Source: Anisus vortex | Lineage: Eukaryota; Mollusca; Gastropoda; Planorbidae | Reading direction: 5' to 3' | Assembly: GCA_949126835.1 (NCBI GenBank) | Contig: OX421503.1 | Location: forward strand, 6,287,457-6,351,456 | DNA: 64,000 nt | In this document: one piece after another, positions 11,301 through 19,808 of the stretch | Numbering within the stretch: the first letter of the stretch is position 1 | Layout of the letters: each line of letters begins with the position of its first letter | Position numbers and translations under genes: made by a program | The notes under the pieces: model-generated | Told to the model about the DNA's origin: nothing | What the model saw: only the letters and a program-made list of their open reading frames with translations | The model's database searches: none

Positions 11301-11514
11301 TTTTCCATAATCAAATGAATTTAAAATATATCAGAACATCAATATTATACATGATTATAAGAATTATTAATACTTTCAAAAGACTTGACTTCTGTATGAT
11401 ACAAGTATTCTATAGGTATTCCATAATCAAAATTCAAACGAATGTTAGGTTATCATGACACATTCTTAATGAATAAGTGAGATGATCTGAAAAAGAAGTA
11501 TAGGGTTATTCAGT
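8325..11514. other. AT-rich intergenic region without recognisable genes
   Basis: About 3.2 kb of AT-rich DNA with short CA and TA runs (8345-8400, 9121-9160, 9316-9337). One MITE terminus lies at 8841-8877 ('aagcaagcggtccatctta'). No exon with convincing splice sites and no LTR matching the neighbouring Gmr1-like element was seen. Confidence 0.6.
8841..8877. repeat. MITE terminus, CAAAGACTATAAT family
   Basis: 'aaaagcaagcggtccatc' followed by 'ttatattagtctttgg' matches the right terminal inverted repeat of the complete MITE at 46016-46329. Only this end is clear here. Confidence 0.5.
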
Positions 11515-11834
11515 CAATCATGTAGCACCCGAGATAGAGTATCAGCTGTGACGTTGTCTCTAGTCTCTATCTTGTCGATGATACGGGAATGGGATACCAG
11601 TCGGTCTTTGTAAAATTACTTAATTTCCCAAGGTCTCTATAAAACTGCAGTGTGTGGTCGGCTTTTGGTACCATCACACAGGGTGTAGACCATTTGCTAT
11701 CACATTTTTCTCCTATGTCATCTTCTAACATATACTTTACATTTAATTTAATATGCTCAGGTCTGATGGGGTCAAATGGATGCTGTTTAATAGACCTGGC
11801 ACTATTGGTTAACACTACATCGTGCTCTATGACA
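11515..11834 (-). pseudogene. RT/RNase H remnant of Gmr1-like element
   Basis: The frame starts HVIEHDVVLTNSARSIKQHP and continues through WSTPCVMVPKADHTLQF and TKTDWYPIP, the N-terminal fingers of a Ty3/gypsy reverse transcriptase. One base out of frame, the text then reads RIIDKIE and immediately TRDNVTADTLSRVLHD-stop (stop codon near 11515). That is the usual last stretch of RNase H ('..DNV.ADALSRV'). The RT palm with YxDD and almost all RNase H are therefore missing. The join may be at a short shared 'DKI' or similar sequence. Because RNase H ends here with a stop, RT-RH was the last pol module, behind integrase. Confidence 0.8.
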
Positions 11835-12759
11835 TGTGTCCTGTATTATTAAGTTTACTTTCTGCAAACTTATATTCTATCCTAGATAAATCCGTCGGGA
11901 CCCTAGCTAATGAAATCATGGGGACTTCCCGTGGTTTACTCTTTTCCCTGGAAACATAGGGCTTAAGCAAATTAATGTGGCATACCCTCTGCTTTTGTCT
12001 CCGGTCAGGAGTCTTTATCAAATAATTGACCTCGCCAAGCTTTGACTCTATCTCATAGGGTCCACTAAACTTTGCACTTAAAGGCTGATTTTGCAAAGGT
12101 AGAAACACAAGAACTTTGTCACCTGGTGCAAAAGTTCTAGCTGTAGCTTTACGGTCATAGTTCTGTCTCATACGCTCCTGCATCTGTGGAAAATGAATCT
12201 TCACATGGTTAAAAGCATGATAAAGCCTATTTTTTAATTTATCTACATATGACAAAAGTCCAATCGGTTCACTGTCCGTTAGCCAAATTTCATGTAGAAG
12301 TTTCAACGGACCTCTGACTGAGTGTCCATACACAAGTTCGAATGGGCTAAACCCCAGGGATTCCTGAGTGGCCTCCCTTGCAGCGAACAGTACATAAGGC
12401 ACACCCTTATCCCAGTCTTTCTCGTTTTCATAACAGTACTTTTTAAGCATCGATTTTAATGTCTGATGAAACCTTTCCAGAGCTCCCTGGCTCTCAGGAT
12501 GATAGGCACTTGATAGCCTATGGCTTATCCCTAATTGTTCCATGACTTGTTTGAAAATGTTCGAAGTAAAGTTAGTCCCCTGGTTGGACTGTACTGTCTT
12601 CGGTAGGCCATAACGTGTGAAGAAATTTGTCAGGGCGTCTACCACCTTCACTGTTGTTATGTTCCGCAACGGAATGGCTTCCGGGAAGCGAGTGGATGAA
12701 CACATGACTGTGAGCAGGTATTGAAAACCGGCTTTTGTTTTCGGCAACGGCCCACGCAA
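11827..12759 (-). pseudogene. Integrase core and GPY/F domain of Gmr1-like element
   Basis: This 310-aa frame continues the frame 12657-15254 after a one-base loss near 12749 (the sequence needs GGGCCCG, has GGGCCG). It starts just after the first catalytic Asp (ILIDCVG, upstream frame). The core contains KTVQSNQGTNFTS, where the second catalytic Asp is Asn (codon AAC), and HPESQGALERFHQT with the Glu 36 residues later, the normal 35-residue gap. About residues 228-270 form the GPY/F module (FSGPYEIESKLGEVNYLIK), which ends in HINLLKPYV. The Asp-to-Asn change should abolish strand transfer. A second frameshift near 11835 links it to the RT remnant. Confidence 0.85.
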
Positions 12760-15254
12760 TCAATGAGTATATGACTGAATGGTTCGTCGAACGCTGGTAT
12801 CGGCTGGAGTGGAGCGACAGGAATTCGTTGGTTAGGACGTCCTACCATTTGGCATACGTGACAAGTCTTGCAGTATTGTTCGACATCTCTTCTCAGTCCT
12901 GGCCAGTAGAAGTAAGGGAGGATACGGTGGTGCGTTTTTCGGACTCCCATGTGACCAGCGAAAGGAAGATCATGCGTCATACGCAGTATATCTTGACGAT
13001 AGCACTTAGGTATTACAATCTGGTGAAAACTGTCCCACTTGTTTGTACCTGAGTTGAGCGGTTTCGACTTTCTCATCAACACTTCATCTTTCATGTAGAA
13101 ACATTCCGCCATTGCATCTGCAGTCTTTTCATCAACAGCTTTCATTCTGAGTTGCATTATCACTTCGTCATTCAATTGTTCTTTCACTAATTTCTGCTTT
13201 GGTGACAAAATGTTATCGTTCTCTGTTGCATCACCAGTAGTTAGTTCAGCAAAGAACGTAGCACTTAAATCGATGTCAGGTGTTTCTGTTATCACTGTTT
13301 CATTCGCATGTGTGTCTTCAGAACAGACAAACACATCTTTCGTTGCACTACACGGCGTAGCAGGAGTCTTTACCGACTTCTTTTTCTGCATTGCTCTTGT
13401 CAGTGCACATGTTGGGCGTTCATTGGCAGGACGTAGGTTTTTGTCCTCCGCCATCTTTGTCTGCAACACTTTAACCATGGGCTCGACAGTGACTCTGCCG
13501 CCCATAATGTCATTTCCTAATATCATGGAAACGCCTTTGACGGGTAGTGCGCGCCACACTCCCACTACGATGTTACCTGTAAAAATATCCGACTCGAGTT
13601 TTATTCTGTGCAGTGGAGCTTCCACAGCCTCCATACTAGCACCTCTCAGCACAACAGACTCACCGGTACTGGTGGCATCCGTTAACGGCACACTGCCCTC
13701 CAGGATCACGCTGACAGCAGAACCCGTGTCACGTAATATATGTATTTTCTTCTTGCTGAGTACATCGACTTCTGTCGACACTGTCCCCTCGTAGACAAAG
13801 GGTCGAAAATCGGATAGGTCGTCCTCTTCCGGGACTTCAGGAACCATCTGTTCCTCACGGCCTTCTGAAAGCATAATAGATTGAGTACAGCTATTCTCTT
13901 TTACCTTAGATAGACTGTTCTCAAAAACCATCGACTCCACAACTATGGGCGATGCCGGCCGCATTTCTTTTGAGTTTCTTGACCCTGTGTTGCACACTTC
14001 TTCTGTCTGCTTGCTATCTTTCTGCACTCTGGCACAGTGTAGAATAGCACCTTGCTTCTTGGTAAGGATCCAACAATCTTTCTTCATGTGGCCCTCTTTC
14101 TTGCAATTGAAACATACCACCTTTGCTTTATTTACATCTGTCTGCTTCCTGAAATGAACTAAGTTACTATTATTATTTACACCACTGTTCTTATTATTGT
14201 TTTCACTTGTCTCTTTTGGTTTACTAGCCTCCTTGGGCTCTGGTTTGTGCACTTTGGGTTTGTCAGCATAATATGGCTTTATGCTGGCGTGAATTATGGC
14301 ATAGTTATCTGCCAATCTAGCAGCTTCATGCACATCTTCAACCCCTCGGTCTGAGATGTGGGTTTTAATATCCACTCGAATACAATCATTGAATTCCTCA
14401 AACAATATTAGGTTCTTGAGTTTATCAAACTCACTTACATTCTGTGACCTTAGCCACTGTTCTAACATTTTCTCCTTTTGTCTCAAAAAGTCTACATGAG
14501 TTTGATCATATGCCTTCTTTCTGTCTCTAAATAGCTTTCTATATTTTTCTGGTGTCAGGGAATAACTTTTTAGCACCCTATCTTTGATTACTTCATAGTC
14601 ATTTATTTCCTCGGGTGTTAAACTCAACACTACGTCCAATGCTTTTCCTTTGTTGAGAGTTGACCTTAACAATAAAGCCATCTTATCATCAGGGAACTGA
14701 TAATCTACAGCTATCCTCTCAAAAAGCAAAAATAAATCTTGAACATCTTCTTCTCTGAATATAGGCAAGTGTTGCTTCATTGCGCTGATATCCATACCAT
14801 TGCTGTCCCTACGATGGTCAGGTCTGTTCATGCGTGCCATCTCTATCCTTTCTCTGCTTTCAATTTCTATCCTAGTTCTTTCCAATTCTCTCCTTTCCAT
14901 ACTTTCTAATTCCATTATCTTCATAGCTAATTGGAATTTAAGGTTTTCACTCAACCCTTCATCTTCATCATTGTTTGATGATCTAGATGACATATTTCTT
15001 ACCTCGTCTCCGTGGGCAATTACCTCGCCCCCACTGGGAGCTACATAACCTTCATTGATATCGTTCTGTCCCACTTCAACTACATTACCAGTGTTCATGG
15101 CATTCTGCCCGTTCAAACATGTCATAATTTCTTTGATCAAACTATTACGATTAGGTCTTGCCTGTCCTGCTTCAATCCCAAAGGACTCAGCTAATTCTTT
15201 TAGTTCAGCAAATGACATGGCATTAAGTTCCTCACTTGATATATTCGAAGCCAT
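12657..15254 (-). pseudogene. Gag-protease-integrase N-terminus of Gmr1-like element
   Basis: The frame of 865 codons begins MASNISSEELNAMSF at 15254. Residues 100-145 are a charged helix. Residues 165-325 are the capsid; the part around 236-320 (YRKLFRDRKKAYDQ.., FLRQKEKMLEQWL, LILFEEFND) resembles the vertebrate SCAN domain, thought to derive from Gmr1-like capsids. One zinc knuckle is at 381-394 (CFNCKKEGHMKKDC). The protease has LRDTGSAVS (Asp509) and SMILGND (576-582). No RT follows. Instead come a linker and the integrase zinc domain (H761, H768, C795xxC798) and the first catalytic Asp832. After DCVG the frame is shifted, and the last 30 residues to 12657 are nonsense. Integrase directly after protease is the key observation. 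Confidence 0.88.
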
Positions 15255-15505
15255 AGTATAGCGTTCTAAATATTTGTGATAGTAGAGTAGTATATATTGT
15301 ATAATAAAATATAAAGTTCCAACTTACGATTTGTCCAGAAATTTGCACAATATAATATTACACACTTCGTGGAATCTTCACACTTTCCAAGGAATAAATA
15401 CGCAAACCACTTCCCTCCTCTTTTTAAAAAGAATAGTTTCACAGTCCTAGAAAACAAAACACAAATATGTCGCTCTCAGTACTACTAATGTCACAAAATA
15501 TTTAT

Positions 15506-15681
15506 AGGTCAGGAAAAATATAACTCAAATTTTCCAGACGAGATCAACAATTTTTTCCAATTCTAGATCAGGAAAAGTAGAACTCAAATCTACCGAACGA
15601 GACCACCAAATTTTGTCAATCCTAGGTCAGGAAAAGTAGAACTCAAATATCCCCGACGAGCCCCCAAATTTTGTTACGTCC
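15506..15681. repeat. 59-bp repeat, three copies, spanning the primer site of the Gmr1-like element
   Basis: Units start at 15506, 15565 and 15624 with 'ag(g/a)tcaggaaaa', 59 bp apart. The third contains the real primer site and the LTR edge ('gacgagcccccaaattttgt'). The other two hold decayed counterparts ('gacgagatcaacaatttttt', 'gacgagaccaccaaattttg'). Confidence 0.8.
15649..15666 (-). other. Primer-binding site, tRNA-Pro type
   Basis: On the - strand TGGGGGCTCGTCGGGGAT lies a few bases after the LTR end. It differs by one base from the classical tRNA-Pro primer site TGGGGGCTCGTCCGGGAT. Confidence 0.75.
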
Positions 15682-15924
15682 ACAATCCCCTTGTAGCCAG
15701 AGCTGTGTAGATCTTGCTGATAATTCTCGTTAGTCCTAGGGGAGACTTTAATTATTAGTATTTATGTTTCAGTATTACACGAACTCTTCTTATAGTCCTC
15801 GGCACAAATTCAGTATTTGTATTCCAACATTTCCTGTCTTGTAAATTAGAGTAGTAGATAAATCTTATAGTAATGTATACAACACAATAGAATAGTAACT
15901 TGACAAGGAAGCTTCAGTGTAACT
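15672..15924 (-). repeat. 5' LTR of Gmr1-like element
   Basis: In element sense it begins around 'agttacactgaagcttcc' and ends 'gtggacgtaaca' just before the primer site. Homology with 49787-50047 over the whole length ('tcaagttactatt', 'agttcgtg.aatactgaaa', 'cctaggactaacgag') fixes its extent. The exact outer end is uncertain by several bases. Confidence 0.75.
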
Positions 15925-16502
15925 GTTGTTGATAGTTTTTTTCAGGTGGTATGTTCAATATATACAATATATCTATTATGTACAGTTATAATAAAATAGT
16001 GCAAACACAAACGTTCTCAAAGGAACATATTTTGAAACTCTCCGTCTTTCAGACAAAACAAATCATTAAATACTATCCGAGTGGTGCAAGGGACAGACCC
16101 ATTAACAGTAGGGGTGAAAATTATGGTATCATTACAAAACTCATAACAAAAACGATAGGAACTTCCCCTATTAAATAATGAGTCGTTCCCAGACCCTGAG
16201 AATTTGAGATCAACACAGAATCCCAACATTTCCTAGAACCTTTTGTTTTCCTACTAAACGTCCTAATATTGTGTGTAGTAAGAAAAGAGAGAGAGAGAGA
16301 GAAATAAACATTGCGTGTTCCAATTCTTGGAAAAACAATATACATGACAGTAGGATGAAATGTGATGTAAACGCAAGTGCTGCTAAATATCTGATACCCC
16401 TCCCCCCCAACAGTATGCCTACATATTATTATATTGATAATAAATAGGAATTGAAGTGACTTTTCGATGGAGTAGGGGTCAGTATTTGGCAAATATAGTG
16501 TG

Positions 16503-16600
16503 CGGCCGGCTGGTCCTGCGGTTGGTTCACCGGACTGTCAACCCTGCTGACCGAACACTGTCGCCCTAAGATCTTCTAATATTAATGATATTTTGATCTC
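16503..16600 (+). mobile_element. tRNA-derived SINE, family B, head fragment
   Basis: 'gccggctggtcctgcggttg' and 'gttcaccggactgtcaacc' resemble a tRNA A-box region. An inverted copy lies at 16797-16930, so the pair could also be the arms of a foldback element. Confidence 0.5.
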
Positions 16601-16796
16601 AGTTTAACCGAGATGTCCTTAATGTGTTTTATATGTCCTCGGGAGGGATTAAGTGTCAATGAAACTATCGATCGGTAGGGGGGAATTAAATGGGACTATC
16701 TGTCGTGGGATAAAGTTTCAGGGATTGACTGTCTCAGGGTCAAATGTCCGTACACTGTATCATCTTATAAGTTTACAGACGTTCCTTCTAGATAGA

Positions 16797-16930
16797 AGAT
16801 TATTACGTCCACGAGGCCCAAAACTCCTGCAGGGCGACAGGGATCCGTCGGTGGCAGGGCTAGAACCCGCGACCTGTCCGTTGGTTTTTGGTTGACAGGC
16901 CGGTGAACTAACCGCTGGACCAGCCGGCTT
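16797..16930 (-). mobile_element. tRNA-derived SINE, family B
   Basis: On the - strand it reads 'gccggctggtccagcggtta' (A-box-like), then 'gcgggttctagccctgcc' (B-box-like GGTTCTAGCCC), followed by a shared body ending 'cgtaataatcttctatct'. A third copy with the same boundaries lies at 30983-31115. Confidence 0.6.
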
Positions 16931-17183
16931 CACAACATACTATACTACGTTTCAAAGATGTAAAGACATATTCATCACTATAAAAGCACATTATTAGAAC
17001 AACCGTATTTTACTGTTATTATTTTCAATTTGAACAAATCATTATTCTAAATGACAATATTAAAATCATGAATATATATAATTAATTACTGTTAACTGAC
17101 GGCCATTAAAGGGGTAAGGTTTAATAGGAATATTGCACCACTTATAAGTATATATTATACTTATATTACTGTACACTTATCCA

Positions 17184-17690
17184 CTTGGCGATGTCATCAG
17201 GCTTTTTATCATTTCATACCACTTCTACGCTGATGATTCGCAGTTGCATGATTCTGCTGTTCCCGCTGAAGTCTCTCGTATAGCAGCCAACCTCAGTCTT
17301 GCTATTGCTAGTGTCTGCTCCTGGATGATTGAAAACAGACTTAAGATGAACGAAGACAAAACGGAGGCAATTCTAATCGGTACTCTGAAAAAAATCGCCA
17401 AAGTTGTGGACTTAGAATCATTGGTGGTCTTAAACTGCCATATCCCCTTTGCAAAAAACGTAAGAAACCTGGGTGTCATTTTCGATTCACAGTTGTCTTT
17501 CGATGCCCACATTGGAATACTATGCAAAGGCCTTTATTTACAGCTGCTTAGACTCGGTCAGATACGGCCCTATTTGTCACTTGAGTCAGCAAAGAAACTT
17601 GCGGCTACCTTTATACTGTCACGCCTCGACTACTGCAATATAGACTTGGCACTATTTTGCAATTCGACTACTGACAACATATAATCATAA
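17184..17690 (+). pseudogene. LINE (CR1/L2-like) reverse transcriptase fragment
   Basis: Frame from about 17187: GDVIRLFIISYHFYADDSQL, so the catalytic YADD box is intact (17226-17237). Then come NRLKMNEDKTEAILIG, VRNLGVIFDSQLSF and SRLDYCN, all standard CR1/L2-type RT landmarks. The frame stays open to 17684. Both the upstream fingers/palm and the C-terminus are missing, so it is a truncated relic. Confidence 0.8.
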
Positions 17691-17981
17691 GCTTGACAAA
17701 AATGCGAATAACTTCTCATGTCATCAAATTACAATTTCGTCACGGATAAAGTCACACTGAATGTCAAGCACTATTAGGTACACAGCCCATTCTGCAGGGC
17801 TGGCCAAATCACAGGAGCGCAAATCTTATCGTCTTTCGAGACTATGGAGCCAATGAATTAGGTCAACAGATGTCATCGGCATTATATATATTGGCACTGA
17901 AATTTTATTTCGGTTATATTTAAATTAACATTATTTTTACTTTTATGTATTATTCGCACTGTTAAATCACAATAAGTGAAA

Positions 17982-18175
17982 AACATGGTTTGCCAAGTTG
18001 AAACGGACATTGTCATGATTGCTTCTATTTGTAAAAAAATCACATGAGTTCGAAACTAAACTGGGCTAGACCATGAGACTAACATGGTTTGCCAAGTTGA
18101 AACGGACATTGTCATGATTGCTTCTATTTGTAAAAAAAATCACATAAGTTCGAAAACTAAACTGGGCTAGACTTA
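17982..18175. repeat. Tandem duplication, about 98 bp, two copies
   Basis: 'catggtttgccaagttgaaa' to 'aaactgggctagac' occurs twice head-to-tail with only a few differences (17982-18079 and about 18081-18175). Confidence 0.85.
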
Positions 18176-18225
18176 ACTTAAATAATAGTATCACTTTATT
18201 GAGAAGAGATTGTTTATTATATCAA

Positions 18226-18672
18226 AGACTTTAATAAGATAAGATAAGAATGGGCATTTCTTATAGCGCTTCTATCCATGCTATTAATTTAGCATGTTCA
18301 GTGCGCTCTTGGTGCGAATTGCAATGGCAGATGTATTAGCCAAAGAGAAAGGTCTTTATGTTATTTTAAAAATATTCTCTTGTCCCAGATTCTTTCAGTG
18401 TTTTGAGATAAACTGTTCCACAGAGAATGCGCCACTGATTCAAATGAGCGAACACCCAGGTAGTTCTTTTTGTGTTCAGCCACACTGGGAGTTTTGAGGA
18501 GTGACTGTGATGAAGAGCGCAGTTTCCTAAATGGCTCATGCCGTGATATAAGCTCTCTTAGATAGGAAGGAACAATGCCCTCTATGCACCCGTACGTAAT
18601 GGGCATAAGTTTGTGCTCTATTCGCTTTATCACCGTGAGCCAGTGGGCCGCTTGCTCTATTTTAGAGCTCAT
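18226..18672 (-). pseudogene. LINE (CR1/L2-like) ORF2 C-terminus and 3' tail
   Basis: The - strand frame 18672-18361 reads AHWLTVIKRIEHKLMPITYG, CIEGIVPSYLRELISRHEP, SSSQSLLKTPSV and LWNSLSQN, the thumb/C-terminal part of a CR1/L2-type ORF2. The 3' UTR follows, ending in a short (CTTAT)n-like tail near 18231-18250. It faces the fragment at 17184-17690 in opposite orientation; it is probably a separate insertion. Confidence 0.75.
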
Positions 18673-18739
18673 AATATGTTATTTTTCCGTGTGCATCCAA
18701 TAACGCTGTCTTAAATTACTTCTACGCTCCTACGTTTGC

Positions 18740-18921
18740 CTAAATTTTTCCACTGTATATAACTTTCGATTTTAATTTTAATTTTTCATTGAGAAAATCA
18801 CATCAATTAAATAATACGGAAGTGTACAGAAAAAAATGAATCGGGAATTCCGATAAAGGATGCATTCAAGTCATCAAATAGAAATATTAAAGCAAGCGGT
18901 CCATCTTATTATATTCTTTGG
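18740..18921. mobile_element. MITE, CAAAGACTATAAT family (one end degraded)
   Basis: It contains the family interior ('aactttcgattttaa', 'cattgagaaaatca') and the terminal 'aaagcaagcggtccatctta'. Relatives lie at 37057-37247, 37966-38110 and 46016-46329. Confidence 0.6.
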
Positions 18922-19199
18922 TTATATTCAATACATTCTTTATGTATAGGAAGAAGAAGTAAATATATTATTCTAATGTAGACAGACCAGTTAATAGAGA
19001 GTTGCCTACCTTGTACAAATTGTCCAACGAATGGATATACACGAAAGGCCTGCAAGGGGCAGACGACAAGAGGGCGCCACGTGAGATAACTGGACTTTCA
19101 CGTCTGCTAGTCAATTACTGACTGAATTAATGCAGGTTAAAGATATTTTTTTTTCAGCTCTAAATATATTTGAATGCATATTTTTTTAAATTGCAGACA

Positions 19200-19450
19200 T
19201 TGTAAAATCTGAAGTATAAGCCGCACCTGTGTATAAGCCGCACCTATATATAAGCCGCAGATAGATACTAGGCCCTATACATTGGAAGGTGAAAAACAAG
19301 TAAAATTGAAGTTCATGTGTACTTTTTTTAGCCATATTTTTATTTTTTTACACTGTTGCTGTTTGTGAATTATAATTTTTTTTTCGTAAGGAAGATCAAA
19401 TATTATCAGCTATGCAATATATATTACTATACGTTATTTAAGGGGAGGGT
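19200..19450 (+). repeat. Dispersed repeat with TATAAGCCGCACC motifs
   Basis: It begins 'agtataagccgcacctgtgt', with further GTATAAGCCGC units, then 'caagtaaaattgaagttca' and an AT-rich end 'atatattactatacg'. A second copy with the same order of landmarks lies at 52270-52515. Function unknown. Confidence 0.65.
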
Positions 19451-19808
19451 CTCGCATAAAATTGATATAAATGTCAGACAATTCAATGTTTTAGTTTTTG
19501 CCTAAGTTGTATACTTTAACTATTCCTGAATCTAAAATATTTAGTTAGGGAATTTTAGTAACATTATTTCAATGTGAACATTGCATTAGAAATGGGTATA
19601 CATCAGATTTAAAAAAAAACATATTTACACTACGGTAATATAAAAAAAATGAGTCTAATTCTATATTTACACGTAAATTGTATTAGTAAACAAAAATTAC
19701 GTAACATTGAAAGTTGTATAAAATATTCATCTTAAATATCTTTAATTTATTATTGTAAACATATTGTAAACATCTTGTTTTTTTTTTCTCTAAAATTTCA
19801 ATTTGCAG

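Larger units (their letters stand above)
11515..15924 (-). mobile_element. Gmr1-like Ty3/gypsy retrotransposon, internally deleted, one LTR found
   Basis: Read on the - strand the parts come in this order: LTR (15924-15672), tRNA-Pro-type primer site, leader with 59-bp repeats, Gag with SCAN-like capsid and one zinc knuckle, aspartic protease, integrase (zinc domain, catalytic core, GPY/F module), the N-terminal end of reverse transcriptase, then the last residues of RNase H and a stop. Integrase before RT/RH is the Copia-like order that defines the Gmr1 group of Ty3/gypsy elements. The RT catalytic core and most of RNase H are deleted. Two frameshifts and an integrase Asp-to-Asn change add to the damage. 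I find no second LTR downstream, so the 3' end is lost. A related solo LTR sits at 49787-50047. Confidence 0.88.

Noticed and set aside
13210..13794. 194-codon + strand frame
   Set aside because: Antisense shadow of the Gmr1-like protease region; no features of its own.
17184..18672. Twin-priming inversion of a single LINE
   Set aside because: The 5' part lies beyond the 3' end of the other piece, which is not the geometry twin priming produces; two insertions are simpler.
18845..18856. GGGAATTCCG as a kappaB site
   Set aside because: It lies within a MITE copy and recurs in the MITE at 37.1 kb, so it is not a specific promoter element.
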